Assembly: GCA_039583875.1 (NCBI GenBank)
Contig: CM077163.1
Location: 228,276,646 to 228,340,645 of the forward strand
Reading direction: 5' to 3'
Length of the DNA: 64,000 nucleotides
Source: Platanthera guangdongensis
Taxonomy: Eukaryota > Streptophyta > Magnoliopsida > Asparagales > Orchidaceae
Shown here: positions 27,861 through 39,325 of the stretch, one piece after another
How the letters are laid out: each line of letters opens with the position of its first letter
Numbering within the stretch: the stretch's first letter is position 1
Notes under the pieces: generated by a model
The model's database searches: none
What the model was told of the DNA's origin: nothing
Seen by the model: only the letters and a program-made list of their open reading frames with translations
Translations under genes and position numbers: made by a program

Positions 27861-29234
27861 GCTTTCCATCATTTTAAGAGATCGAAGTTTTCAATCTCCT
27901 CCGTGCTCATAAAATCACGGAATTGTGTTTTATTTTACAATCATAATTCATTTAAACTACTAAATGTGCGCGCTTTTTTTTAGCAACTAATTATAAAAGT
28001 TTATTTTTAAAAGTATCTTTTGTTTTTGGTTGCGATAATTCTTCTCGAGTCTGTGAGCCGTATAAGTTATCATAATAATTATAACACTCGGTAAAAAGAG
28101 AAGTACATTTTGGAGTACTAACGTTATCATAATCATCGAAATTTAAAATTGTATTGATTTCATCTATCAAATTTTCTACGCCGTCTATGCCGAATAACGG
28201 ATTTAAAGTGGCGGCGCATGAAAACATTAGACATTTCTTTATAATATTTTTAAAATTTTTCTTCCATTATTTCAATTAATAGAAGACATCCATCATGTTG
28301 CTTATAATAATTACATTTTTGTCCGATATTTACAAAATTTTCAATTACTAGTGAGCTAGTCAGATAATACACGCCGGATAAAAAACAGTCGTTCTATAAA
28401 AATATTTTAATAAATCCATATAATTTGTCAATACGTCCCAATTGACATCGGTCAAATCATGAGTATTTACCATATTATAATATTACATAAGAAGTGATTT
28501 TTGTTGAAACGCTCATTTTAACATTTATATGTTGAGTTCCATCTAATAGGCATATCAAATTGTGGTTTCAAATATTTTTTACCATGTGCATTTACAGAAT
28601 TTTTAAAATCTTGAGATCGTTGTCTAGAACTATAAATGACTCTTAGCATTCGACGAATTTTTTCAATATAAGGTTCTATGACGGCTAAATTATCTTGTAT
28701 CATTAAATTTAAAACGTGACAAACACACCGAGTGTGAAAAACACACTGGTTAGTATCGGTTTTAAATCGCGTTTTAACCACTCAATAGATACGATATTGT
28801 TAGAGCCATTATCAACAGAAACTCATTATTTTATTTTTTATTTTAAATTCTCGCACACATTTAGTAATTACATTATATATAGCTTTAGCTGTGTGCGGAT
28901 ATTCGAAATCTTCAGAACATATTACGCGTTTGTTTAACTCCCATAAAACGGGATCGATTCAATGACACATGATACATATATACGATAATCCTACTTTTAT
29001 GCTACTGTTCCAAACGCCACTCGTTAAACTTACATGACATTCAAAAGTTTCAAAAAATTTTATTAACGATTGTTTTGATTATAAATAGGCTTTAATGACG
29101 CCGCACCTAAGAGAAACTCTACTTATATATTGATATTTGGGCTGAAGCCCTGCATGTATATATTCCGTCGCGTCCTCGTTGTCATAGTGGCTGAATGACA
29201 ACCCACGTTTGATGACATGTTTCATCTGCAGCTC
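27861..29234 (-). pseudogene. hAT F transposase, central region, decayed
   Basis: Minus-strand frames keep recognisable pieces: 28781-28518 reads HTRCVCHVLNLMIQDNLAVI, then IRRMLRVIYSSRQRSQDF and DMPIRWNSTYKC, the RNase H-like core of hAT transposases. 28227-27991 reads FDDYDNVSTPKCTSLFTECY and similar. Between them the frame is lost through many stops and the sequence is AT-rich. Not functional. Confidence 0.75.
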
Positions 29235-29516
29235 TCATTGGTGAAGTTGATCGTACGTCCAAATTTGCCATGCTCCTGAAATTTGAGCATGACTGGACTC
29301 GGGAGCTTGTTTTGAAACGCAAGACTTAAGGTGTCTTGCTAGTGTCGAGTTGCCGGTAAGGGTCAGCAACTTCGAGCATAATTTGCACCGCGCGTTGAAT
29401 TCGGTGTCAACTTGAACCTTATCGAAATGCTCCCAAACTGTCGCCTTACGATTGTGCTCAACCACTACATGCGTATTTTGAGTAGACGATCCTGATGTTG
29501 ATGAGGACGATGCCAT
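29235..29516 (-). pseudogene. hAT F transposase, BED zinc finger N-terminus
   Basis: The frame starts MASSSSTSGSSTQ. It carries a BED finger: TVWEHFDKV, CKLCSKLL and LARHLKSC, the zinc-binding Cys, Cys, His, Cys ligands for binding the transposon ends. It is open for 93 residues and then interrupted. This is the likely original start, about 580 bp inside the right end. Confidence 0.8.
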
Positions 29517-29519
29517 GCT

Positions 29520-30096
29520 AGCGTTGAGGAGGACGATGTCATGCTAGCGTTGAGGAGGATGCTGGCGAGGGCCGCGAGGCGTTGCCGCGTTGAGTAAATT
29601 TTACAATTTAATTTAAAATTTAAAAGAAAGAGTGAGAGAGAGTGAGTGGGAGAGAGAGAGAGTGAGAGTGAGAGAGTTAGTGGGAGAGAGAGAGAGAGCG
29701 TGTGTGAGTGGGAGAGAGAGAAGAGAGGGTTCCGACTGGGTAGGGGGGTTTAAATAATTTTTTTTATTATGAGCCTAGGCCCTAGGCTCGGTTGCTGTAC
29801 AACAATACAACTGCTGCTGTACAGCAGCCTACTAACGGATCTTATAAGAGCCGTTAATTAACGACTCTTATAAGATAGACCAAATTTCTGGGCAGGGCTT
29901 TGCCTGGGCCTGGGCCTTGGCCAGGGCCGGCCCGAAAATCGGGTTTTGCCCGGTTCGGCCCGGGTCGGGTACTACCCCTGTATTTGGGCCCTGTAAGGGC
30001 CCTGAGCCGAGCCTAGGCCCGAGCCGGGCCTAGATGGGCTATTATCGGACCGAGATCGGGCCGACCCACTGCGCCCGATCCCTTTGCCCACCAGTA
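29520..30096. repeat. right end of hAT F: GA-rich microsatellite and subterminal repeats
   Basis: A (GA)n-type microsatellite runs about 29626-29730. Then come an inverted repeat around 29840-29875 (TCTTATAAGAGCCGTTAAT and its complement) and a dense tract of GGGCCC/CCGGGCC/GGCCCGAG motifs at 29880-30075. It ends with the terminal inverted repeat TTTGCCCACCAGTA. No gene. Confidence 0.75.
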
Positions 30097-30104
30097 CCTA
30101 TGGA

Positions 30105-30249
30105 TGCCTATCACAAGCTCTGTGCATGTTCCTCCGACTTGATACACTCATACCAAACCCATTGATACTATCGCCGTCTTATGAGAAAGTTAATCTATTT
30201 GACAGTTACATGACCCGATATATAGTTTGCTGTTGAGGTTGTTAGTAGG
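30105..30249 (+). pseudogene. Copia A polyprotein, part 3: end of RT
   Basis: This resumes after hAT F with MDAYHKLCACSSDLI, then a broken YRRLMRKLIYLTVT and PDI..FAVEVVSR. These are the YRRLVGKLIYLTxTRPDI blocks after the Copia RT. It is cut at 30249 by element D and resumes at 41851. Confidence 0.85.
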
Positions 30250-30361
30250 TGTTACTCATTAATCTCATCTCATGTATACTGTTTGTATGTTGTTCTCTAC
30301 TTAATATATATATCCCGTGGACCTCTATTGGAGGTACCAATCATTCCAATACCGTGTAACA
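30250..30361 (+). repeat. 5' LTR of Copia D (112 bp)
   Basis: It contains TTAATATATATATCCC where the 3' LTR has a long TA run. It is followed by the primer site TGGTATCAGAGG (30362-30373). Confidence 0.92.
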
Positions 30362-30373
30362 TGGTATCAGAGG
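30362..30373 (+). other. primer binding site of Copia D, tRNA-iMet type
   Basis: TGGTATCAGAG directly after the LTR, complementary to the initiator tRNA-Met 3' end. Confidence 0.88.
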
Positions 30374-30389
30374 CGGTTTACGGCATCCT

Positions 30390-30715
30390 CACTCGATCCC
30401 GCTTCGCCTCTTCGCTCGATCCCGCTTCGCCTCTTCGCTCGATCCATCTTCGCCTCTTCGCTCGATCCCGCTTCGCCGCTTCGCTCGATCCCGCTTCGCC
30501 GCTTCGCTCGATCCCGCTTCGCCGCTTCGCTCGATCCCGCTTCGACGCTTCGCTCGATCCCGCTTCGCCGCTTCGCTCGATCCCGCTTCGCCGCTTCGCT
30601 CGATCCCGCTTCGCCGCTTCGCTCGATCCCGCTTCGCCGCTTCGCTCGATCCCGCTTCGCCGCTTCGCTCGATCCCGCTTCGCCGCTTCGCTCGATCCCG
30701 CTTCGCCGTTCCGCT
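30390..30715. repeat. 23-bp minisatellite in the leader of D
   Basis: The unit CTTCGCTCGATCCCGCTTCGCCG repeats about 14 times. Because 23 is not a multiple of 3 and the unit has no stop in any frame, it looks open in all three plus frames and on the minus strand, giving 23-residue peptide repeats. These are artefacts. It follows the primer site and precedes gag. The following 30716-31064 is leader without a recognised gene. Confidence 0.93.
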
Positions 30716-31064
30716 TCGTCGATCCCGCTCCCCGTCGACTGCCGTCGATCCCGATCCGCCCTCCCTGTAGCGCTTCGCCATCGATCCCGATCCCGCCTGT
30801 AGCGCTCCGCCGTCGATCCCGATCCCGCTTCAGAGTCGATCCCGATCCCGCTTCGCCGTCAATCTGTGGTCCACTTCTCCCTGCGCACCTTTAGGTGCAT
30901 CCCTCATACCGGACGAAGGGGAACATGCATTCGTGATGGCTTCATGCTGCCGATCTCTCGTTCGCTGATGCTACCACAATCAACCTAGATGCTGCAGGTT
31001 CCTCTATGCCGCTGATTTCAGCCGTCGACCAGCGCCCCTTCTTCCTTCACCGTTGATCTTGGTC

Positions 31065-31495
31065 ATGGGTTCCTCAGTTACGAACGACACTCAGACGACC
31101 GTTCCCTCAGGGGATTCTACAATACCTTTCCTCCTAATGCGAGGCTTGCTACAACTATCCTTACCTCCTCCAACTTCCAACTATGGAAAAAGGAGGTTAC
31201 TATGTCCCTATCGGGTATCCGACGTATGCACCACCTTACCCGTCTCCCAACTCATGCTGTGGGGAGTACAGAGCATGAAGATTGGTATAGTGATGATTGT
31301 CACATGTTTGCTCTTCTCCTGAGCTCCATGAATCCATCCGTTCAGCAAATGTGCAAGAATTGTAACAACACTAAGGAACTATGAGATACTTTGCATATGA
31401 TGTTCTCTCAAGCGAACAATCTCTCGTCTTGGTGAACTCTTCCCCAAGATAGCTGAGCTGAGACAAGGGGCGCGCCCTGTCACCGAGTACTTTGC
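31065..31495 (+). pseudogene. gag of Copia D, N-terminal part
   Basis: Broken frames read TNDTQTTVPSGDSTIPF, ATTILTSSNFQLWKKEVTMS and LSGIRRMHHLTRLPTHA. EHEDWYSDDCHMFALLLSSM and PSVQQMCKNCNNTKEL follow, then KIAELRQGARPVTEYFA. These are Copia gag blocks (the NFxxWKxxxxxxL and TVTxYF motifs). A frameshift and a stop interrupt them, and the LINE interrupts the frame at 31496. Confidence 0.8.
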
Positions 31496-31506
31496 GGAAG
31501 GTTCTT

Positions 31507-34466
31507 AGGGTTCGTAGGGTTTATGCTGCTGCCACCCAGCGAAAGCATGAAAATCGGGTATACAGGTTGCATATTGGGGATGAGATCATCACAGAACAAA
31601 GCCAAATTGAAGATGCCATGGTGAAGCATTTCTCCCAGAGATGGTGCATGGAGGACTCTACTAAGGTGGAGGATTTGCCAAACCCGCGGGAGAAATTATC
31701 TGATGAAGAGGCGCAGCTGCTGGCCGCCCCGCCCTCGGATGCCGAGATCAAGAAAACCGTCTTTTCATTTGGGCGAAATAAGGCTCCGGGATGCGATGGG
31801 GTAACCCACTCTTTCTTCACGCATTTTTGGAATTTCACCATGTCTGATTTAAATGCCGTAGTAAATTTTTTTTTTTTGCAACTGGCGCTATGGAGGCAAA
31901 GTAGAAGGATACTTTGGTTGTCCTTATCCCTAAGTGCAACTGTCCTTGCTTGCCGGAGCATTTCCGGCCAATCAGTCTCTGCTCAACAATATATAAAGTT
32001 GCGGCAAAGATCATTGCAAATCGTATGAAGCCCTTGTTACGGAGGCTTATCTCGGAGGAGCAAACTGCATTCGTCCCCAGCCGACTTATGTCGGATAACT
32101 GTCTACTCGCCCAGGAAATTGTGCATCGTATTCATACTACGGAAAGCAAGTCTGGTTACATGGCTATGAAGATAGACATGGAGAAGGCCTTTGACCGAAT
32201 GCAATGACCTTTTGTCGAGCGCGCCTTGGCGAGTTTTAATTTTCCACCCTTTTGGATCAATCTTATCATGGAATGCATCACCTCGCCGAGATTCGGTCGT
32301 CTCATCAACGACTCTAGATCACCGTGGATACAAGCTACATGTGGTTTGCGCCAGGGCTGCCCGCTATCTCCATACTTGTTCATTCTATGCTTCGAGTTCC
32401 TTTTCTCATTGATCAACTCAAGCAACCATCCTGGTATTGGGATAAAAATTAGTCTCGCAGCCCCAAAATTATCCCATCTCCTTTTCGCGGACGACACACT
32501 AATTTTTGGCACGACAACACTGAGAACGACAAAGGAAATTGTGGGGATTCTAAAGCGGTATTGCGCGATCTCCGGGAAGCCGTAAACGCAGCAAAATCAA
32601 ATGTTATCTTCGGCCCCAAGGTCCCGATTGACTCAAAGAGGGATATATTAGAGCTGTTGGGGCATGGCCCCTCTAATGCTATTAATTACCCGGGCATCAT
32701 GCTTCAGCCAGGTAAGGTAAGAATCTCTGACTTTGATCAGCTGTTGAATAAAATTTCTTGCAAAATCAGAGCTTGGGGCATTCGACATTTATCGTTGGCT
32801 GGTAGGGCTGCCCTCATTAAGAGCACGCTGTCTTCGATCCCATTACACGCTCTCGCTCATTCCCCAATGCCGGTCTCCGTGATAAATAAAATCAATAGTT
32901 TACTATCAACCTTCTTCTGGAGTGGGACGCTGAAGAAGCACTCTATGCATTATGCAAAATGGTCGGAAATATGTTTGCCAAAGGACAAGGGCGGATTGGG
33001 CTTCAAAAATTTAATGCTTTGGCGGCGCATCTTAATGGGCAGCTTTGCTGCTAGGGTGGCACGTGAGGGTGAAACCTTATTTGCTAGAATTTTTGGGGCC
33101 AAGTATGCTGGAAGATGCAGATTTAAGCCCAACCGAAACCACTCAAAAATCTGGAAATGTATCTCTCTCGGCGGCATGCTCGTGGAGAAACAAGCCCTTT
33201 GGATGGTTGGGGATGGCATGGACATCTCAACCATGAAGGATAACTGGCTCGGTGTGCTCCCCCTCAAGCTTTGGCCAACTTTTATCAACATAGACGCTCT
33301 GCCCAATCTTGTTGCTGGATTCCTTGACTCAAACTCAAACTGGCTGGATGAGAGGATGAGTGGGATAAATAACATCCTGGTTGATGTAATTTTTTGATTG
33401 CCAAGGGATGATGTTGGCGGAAGGGACAAGCTTGTTTGGGCACATTCCGAAAGGCCAAAAATGGATGCGTCTGTTCTTTACGGATCGGAGTGCCAGCAAG
33501 GTGTGCTTGGAGGCAATTAAATCTAGAAAATCAAGGCGCAACCACGATTTTTAGCTATGCTCTGGAGAGCTATGAATGACATGTTACCAACAAATGACTG
33601 GCTGTACCAACACCGACTCCGGACGGACGCTGCCTGCCCGTGGGGTTGCAACCAGGCGGAAAATATCAACCACATTTTCGGGAGCTGCACCTTTCTAACT
33701 CGCATTAGGGAGGTGATGGTGAGAATTGACTTCAAGTTAAACTCCAGCAAAACCTCTCTCTTGGATGCGCTGCTGGAGGAGATGGGCATTAACAACCGCT
33801 CAAAAGAAACAAAGGTATTAGCTGCTATAATTTACGTAGCCTGGAAAGTTAGGAACCAGCGTGTGCATGGTGAGCCCTTCTTGTAGCCCACAACTATTGT
33901 CCTAAATGCCATCATGGAAACATCTGATGGTAACTAGGTGGCCCGTTTAAACCCCGAGCCAATTTGGTCGTCCTCACCTTTCGGATGGTTGAAAGTTAAT
34001 TCTGATGGATCGGTGCACCCGAACAACTGCGCCGGGCTGGGCTGCTCTATCCGAAACCATGACGGAGTCCTCATTGCTGCCAAGGGCATGCACATTTAAG
34101 GGCATGCACATTTATAGCCGATCGGTGAATATGACAGAGATCATGAGCGCGCTCCTTGGCATCACAACTGCAAAGGATTTTATGAGCACATCATTGGGAA
34201 TAATTCTGGAGGGAGACTTTGCATATGCCTGTGCCACATTAAACCGCATTCTCTCGGGACTTTGGGATGGAGAAGTTCAAGAAAGGCTGGCGCATTCATT
34301 GAAGGACAGTCCAAGGATCATTATTTCTCTTATCGATCGAAGTGCCAACTCAGTGGCTGATTATGTGGCAAACCAAGCCTGTGTGTCGGATTTTATTTGG
34401 GAAAGGGGGATGCCCCTGACCCAAACTTTTGATTTCATCCTCTCGAAGGATAGCTTGCCCTTGTAA
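31507..34466 (+). pseudogene. LINE reverse transcriptase, zf-RVT and RNase H remnants
   Basis: Several frames carry the blocks in order. First come FGRNKAPGCDGVTHSFFTHF, LIPKCNCPCLPEHFRPISLC, EEQTAFVPSRLMSDN and MAMKIDMEKAFDRM. Then GLRQGCPLSPYLFILC, the catalytic LLFADDTLIFG, GRAALIKSTLSSIPLHAL, and the zf-RVT end MLWRAMNDMLPTNDWL with CPWGCNQAENINHIFGSC. A plant RNase H follows (SDGSVHPNNCAGLGCSIRNH), ending VADYVANQACVSD. Frameshifts near 31870, 32200 and 33400 and stops elsewhere inactivate it. A 17-bp direct duplication (AAGGGCATGCACATTTA) lies near 34080-34115. Confidence 0.88.
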
Positions 34467-34513
34467 CCGTATATTTGTTTTATATATATAGGCTAATGCC
34501 AGCTTCAAGGAAT
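31507..34513 (+). mobile_element. 5'-truncated L1-type LINE inside the gag of D
   Basis: It carries only the RT and downstream parts of a plant L1 element; the endonuclease is absent. The repeat GGAAGGTTCTT occurs at both edges (31496-31506 and 34514-34524). On the right the gag sequence before that repeat (GCCAGCTTCAAGGAAT) is intact, while on the left 14 bp of it are missing, so the target duplication is asymmetric. The 3' end has a TA-rich tract (TTTTATATATATAGG) rather than a clear poly(A). Confidence 0.82.
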
Positions 34514-34524
34514 GGAAGGTTCTT

Positions 34525-35108
34525 GCTGATGAAATCTTGGACCTTTGGGAGATCCCCTCTACTAGGGAAGAGCATCAGGCTCAACGTGAGCATCTTGTAC
34601 TTCTTTAGCTCCTAAATGGGCTTGATCCAAACTTCTCGACAACGAAGACTGAAATGCTAGCGAGTCTTTCTACCCTGCAAACTGCTAGTGTGTACCATCG
34701 TTTGAATAAAGCCAGTTCAACATGTATTCCATCTGCTCTACATATTTCCTTTGGAGAGTCGATGGCTCTTGCTTCTCGGGGTCGAAGAGGAACTAGTCGA
34801 GGGGGCCGCTCTGGCCGTGGTCTGATACCGACACGAGACATTGTACCCATTGCGGGCGGCGGGGCCATACGAAGGATACATGTTGGGTGGTTCATGAGAA
34901 GCCAGACTGGGCCTCCAAACCTCCTCCTTCATCTCGCTCTGCGCAGTTGGCCGACTCTACTTCTACACCTTCAAATCCGAGAACTTTTGAAATATCTGAG
35001 GATGAGTATCGTCGCTTGCAGGCTGTCCAGACTGACTCTCCAAATCATAGTGCTGCTGTGATCCAAAACATTCAGCTTGTTTGCACCTCTCAGCGTCCCG
35101 TCCTGTGA
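34525..35108 (+). pseudogene. gag of Copia D, C-terminal part
   Basis: This resumes after the LINE with ADEILDLWEIPSTREEHQ, LLNGLDPNFSTTKTEMLASL, a Gly/Arg-rich basic stretch (ASRGRRGTSRGGRSGRG) and a damaged knuckle region. EISEDEYRRLQAVQTDS leads into the protease. Two frame changes and a stop at 34606. Confidence 0.78.
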
Positions 35109-36467
35109 TTGGCAGATTCTGGTGCTTCTGATCACCTGACTAGTACCTCAGGTATCTTACACTCATACAAATCTCATAGTGGGTCTTCAATTACAGTTGC
35201 AGATGGATCAACTGTACCCATTGTCGGGTTTGGTGTCACACCTGACATGACTCTATCCTCCGTTGCTCATGTCCCTCAATCTGCTTACAACTTATTATCA
35301 ATTAGTAAGTTTACTCGTGATTTAAATTGTATTGGTACATTCACATCTTCTGGTTGCATTTTCTAGGAACAGTCGACGAGCCGCATTATTGGTAGAGGAA
35401 ATATGTGTGGTGACATCTATGTTCTGGACGAAGTATCCCATCTTGCTTGTTCTGTTGCCTCAACCAAATTCTGGGATCTTCACCATCGTCATGGTCATCC
35501 ATCTATGCAGGTCATGCGTCGTCTGTATCCTGAGTTTGGGAAGGTTTCCCATCTCAGCTGTGAGTCTTGTTTGTTTGCTAAACTCCACAGAGTTAGCTAT
35601 GTTCCTCGTCTTGATGTTCGTGCTTCTGCACCTTTTGATTTACTTCATTCTGATGTTTGGGAACCGTGTCCTGTCCCTACGTTGTTAGGACATAAATATT
35701 ATGTTACCTTTATTGATGATTTCTCTCGAATGACTTGTGTGTACTTAATGAAAAATCGTTCTGAGCTGCCGTCTATTTTTCAAAATTTATGGAATGAAAT
35801 CTTCACTCAATTCTCCGTTCGTCTTATGTGTCTTCGAACTGATAATGGTCCGGAATACCTATCTCAGTCCATATTTAACTTTCTCTCTGACAAAGGTATC
35901 ATTCATCAAACCAGCTGTCCTGATACCCCCCAACAAAATGGTGTTGCCGAGAGAAAAAATCGACACCTCCTTGAGGTCACCCGAGCCATTCTTCACCATA
36001 GGCACGTACTCAAACACTTTTGGGGTGATGCAGTTCTTACTACTGCACACGTCATTAATCATCTTACCACTCATATCCTCGAGTGGGAGACACCCTATCA
36101 CACTCTTTACCCAGATCTTGCTGGTCCCCTTCTACTTCTGAGGGTCTTTGAGTGTGTTTGCTATGTTAGGGATGCCCGCTACTCTGTCTCGAAACTTGAT
36201 CCTAGCTCTTTGAAATGTATTTTTCTTGGCTATTCTCGGACTACTAAAGTATATCGATGTTATTCTCCTGATCTCCACAAATATATTATCTCATTGGATG
36301 TTGTCTTCCTGGAATCAGACTCTTACCTTTCTAGTGGATATGTCCTGACCCATCTCTTGATGACATCTTGGTTCCTCGTCCTGCACCTGCAATCCTCTCT
36401 CAGACTGACCTTCTGTCTCCCCTTTGGGGGCAAGTTTACTCTTGTCGCTCTTCTGATAGTACATTAG
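35109..36467 (+). pseudogene. protease and integrase of Copia D
   Basis: The protease has an intact-looking LADSGASDHLTS and the SVAHVPQSAYNLLSISK block, with one stop at 35364. The frame 35403-36467 holds the pre-integrase HHRHGHPSMQVM ... CESCLFAK. The integrase core follows with the DDE residues in HSDVWEP, TDNGPEYLSQ and NGVAERKNRHLLEV, then HFWGDAVLTTAHVINHL and LKCIFLGYSRTTKVYRCYSP. It runs out of frame after about 36340. This is the best-preserved part of D. Confidence 0.87.
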
Positions 36468-36497
36468 TGCCACCACCTCAGCCTACCTCTCCCACCG

Positions 36498-37536
36498 ATG
36501 ATATGCCGACTATTCCTACAGAAGCACTTGCTAGCGTGCTTGCTATTTTTATGCCAGTCAGCCCAGATCTCCCTTGCAGTCAGGAAAGGGAGTCAGTCCT
36601 GTCGAGATAAACCACTATATGTTAGTTCTTACCAGGGATTGTCAGCCTCTCATACTGCCATGCACTCCACTCTGGATCAATACCATCTCCCCTATACCAT
36701 TGCGGAGGCCAAAGCTCATCTTGGCTGGGTGATTGCTATGCACGATGAATTGACAGCTCTTCAACTTAACAACACATTGGACGTGGTCTCCTTACCTACT
36801 GGCAAGCGGGCTATTGGATGCAAATGGATCTATTTTATCAAAGTTAATGCGGATGGTTCCCTCGATCGCTTGAAGGCCCGCTTGGTTGCCAAAGGCTATG
36901 CTTAAACTTATGACATGAATTATGATGAAACATTTGCCCCCGTTGATAAGATGTTCTCTATCCGCATCCTGCTCTCTCTTGCAACCTCTTACGAGTGGCC
37001 CTTGTACTAATTGGACATCAAGAATGCATTTTTTCATGGGTCCTTAGATGAAGATGTGTATATAGAACGACCACTTGGGTTCCTTGCTGAGGGGGAGCGT
37101 AATAAGGTGTCATCTCCGGAAGTCGTTATACGGATTAAAGCAATCCCCTCGAGCATGGTTTGCTCGTTTCCGATCTGTGGTCACTCAATTCGGGCTTATC
37201 AAGAGTACAAAGGACTCGTCTCTCTTTTATTAGAAATCTTCGGCTGGTACTGTTATTCTAGTGGTTTATGTCGATGATATTGTCATCATAGCCAGCAATT
37301 CTGAAGGGATAACAAATCTCAAAACATTCTTACACTCCAACTTCCAGACAAAGGATTTTGGCTCATTACGGTACTTCCTAGGGAATGAAGTTGCTAATTA
37401 TGATGATTCCCTCTTTATTTGTCAACGCAAATATGCTCTCGATCTTTTATCCGACCTTGGAATGTCTAACTGTGGCCCTATGGATTCTCCACTTGAACCA
37501 GGGGAAAAAGATCTTCATGTTGAAAGCAAACTGTTT
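36498..37536 (+). pseudogene. reverse transcriptase of Copia D
   Basis: Frames read MHDELTALQLNNTLDVVSLP, GCKWIYFIKVNADGSLDRLK, LDIKNAFFHGSLDEDVYIER, VVYVDDIVIIASNSEG (catalytic YVDD intact) and LRYFLGNEVANYDDSLFICQ. Several stops lie between them (36903, 37007, near 37200). The sequence is interrupted at 37544 by hAT E and resumes at 40983. Confidence 0.87.
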
Positions 37537-37690
37537 GATTCACCCTGTATTGTCAAGGCGCGCGCCTAAGGCGCTAGACGCATGAGGCGCAAGCCGGTGC
37601 GCCCTAGGATGGAGGCCCAGGGCGGGCGATGTGCCTCAGGCGCGCCTAGGCGCGCACCTCACGTGCCTACCAGGCGCGGTTCAGGCGCGC

Positions 37691-38845
37691 CTTGCATGAA
37701 CCAGTTTTAAACTAAAAACCGGTTCAGGGGCGTGGCCTTATATCCCGATACTTTACTCCCGCAGACATTAGGTTTTAGGGTTAAGAACGAGCTGCTTCCG
37801 CTGAGGCGCTGACTGCCGATTGGCCCGATTCCCGTCCCCGACTCCTCCACGCTCCTCGTTTATTCTCGCCGGAGTCTCCACCGCTCTTTTCGCCGGAGTC
37901 TTTGATTTCTCGCCGGAGACGCAGAAGTGGATTAGCCGGCTGTCGACGCCGTTCTTCTTTCCGGAGTCACCGAAACTCCTGCATCCTCTCATCTCCTCCT
38001 TTAATTGTAAGAATCATTCTCCATTTCTCCTCTTCTTTCTTGTGATGAAGCTTTACTTGTGATTGATTTTTTCGGCCTGAATTTTTTGTGATGAATTTGT
38101 GATGAATTTTTTCTGATGAATTTTTTGTGATCATTCCTGCAAGCGTGAGCATATGTTTTATGATGAACTGGATGAAGGTTTACTTGTGATTACTGTTTTA
38201 TTCACTGTTTTGATAATTATGCATAAGTAAAAATGTAAAATGATGCTGAAGATACATAATTCCAACATTATCCGTGTATTTCTTGCTGTCCTCTATTACA
38301 CTATGAAAGTTTGAATGCATCATATGTCTTGCTGTCCTCTATTACTCAGTCATAAATACAGTCACTATATTTAGTTATGGATCTTATATGATTTTTAAGT
38401 TGGTTTAAGCAATTATTTCAACTCTAAAACATGATTACTTCTTATTTATGCTAACATTATTTTTTGCTATAGTCGTTAATTACTCCCGGTTTTTTTTTCT
38501 CATATTAATCTTTTAAGTAGTTTTAGTTAAGTTCAATCCATGAATATGATTTTGCTGAGCAGATGATATGAATATTGTTGGTGCTAGTCTGCTAGAAATG
38601 CTACTAGCGGTCGAGCATATGTAATAGTTTATCTTCTTATAAAATAGCGTTGTTTGTACTAATATCAGCTGTTAAATGCAACTCAGTGGTGCCATACAAC
38701 ATGCCATTATGTATATTTTTTTATTTGCTCAAGTACACAAAATATTTTTATATTATGAACATATAAAATTAATTCTGTTATTTCTTTTCTTACTGGCCCA
38801 AATTTTTGCATGTTTCGTACGTGCGTCAGATTTCTTCCAGCTTTT
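37691..38845. other. non-coding 5' region of hAT E
   Basis: Positions 37740-38000 are GC-rich and may be the transposase promoter and leader. 38000-38845 is AT-rich with repeated TGTGATGAATTTTTT-like words near 38080-38130. No gene is recognised; a long first intron is plausible. Confidence 0.4.
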
Positions 38846-39325
38846 AGAATGGATGCAAGTGGTTCTGGTTCTTCCAGCATCCAATCAAGGATTGATCTAT
38901 GCTGGAAGTACGTGTGTCAGATTTCTTCCGCCAATAAAAACGACTTGACTTGCATTTTCTGTGATAAAGTCACGAAGTGCGGAATTTATCGTGCTAAACA
39001 ACATATTGTTGGAGGATTTAGAAATGTAAAAGCTTGTCTCAAAAGCCCCCCCATATGTGTGCAACAAAATTCAAGAATACAGACAACCAAGCATTGCATG
39101 ACTTTGCAGATATCGACACGTTTGGCAGTGATGAAGAAATTGAAGCCAATGTGGGCAGCTATCCCATTCAATACTGTAAAACATCATAGTTTTGCGATAA
39201 TGGTGGAATCCAGTGGACAGTTTGGAGTAGGATTGAAGCCATCGAGTTACCATGAGATTCGTGTTCCTTTGCTAAATGATGAAGTCAGTACTTACCATGA
39301 GATTCGTGTTCCTTTACTATCTTAA
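38846..39325 (+). pseudogene. hAT E transposase, BED finger exon
   Basis: The frame reads RMDASGSGSSSIQSRIDLCW, KYVCQISSANKNDLTCIFCD and KVTKCGIYRAKQHIVGGFRN, followed by VKACLKSPP. This is the BED-type finger (Cys-x2-Cys and His) of plant hAT transposases of the class with the GGxRNVxxCxxxP block. After about 39060 the expected central domain (DUF659 type) is absent or out of frame. The frame ends at 39325 with a duplicated YHEIRVPLL peptide. Confidence 0.78.

Larger units (their letters stand above)
14132..30096 (-). mobile_element. hAT DNA transposon F, carrying Tat element C
   Basis: The ends read CCAGTGGTGGG (14132) and, inverted, TACTGGTGGG (30096), and both continue into AAAG and GGATCGGGC, so they are imperfect terminal inverted repeats. 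The flanks are GCTATGGT (14124-14131) and CCTATGGA (30097-30104), an 8-bp duplication with two mismatches, as expected for an old hAT insertion into Copia A. Both subterminal regions are full of GGCCCGAG/CTCGGGCC-type motifs. Without C it is about 3 kb. Transposase remnants lie on the minus strand. Frameshifts make it non-autonomous. Confidence 0.85.

Noticed and set aside
30283..30894. Long plus- and minus-strand frames with repeated SRFAASLDPASPLRS-like peptides
   Set aside because: They are translations of a 23-bp minisatellite that is stop-free in every frame; there is no start context, domain or non-repeat coding support.
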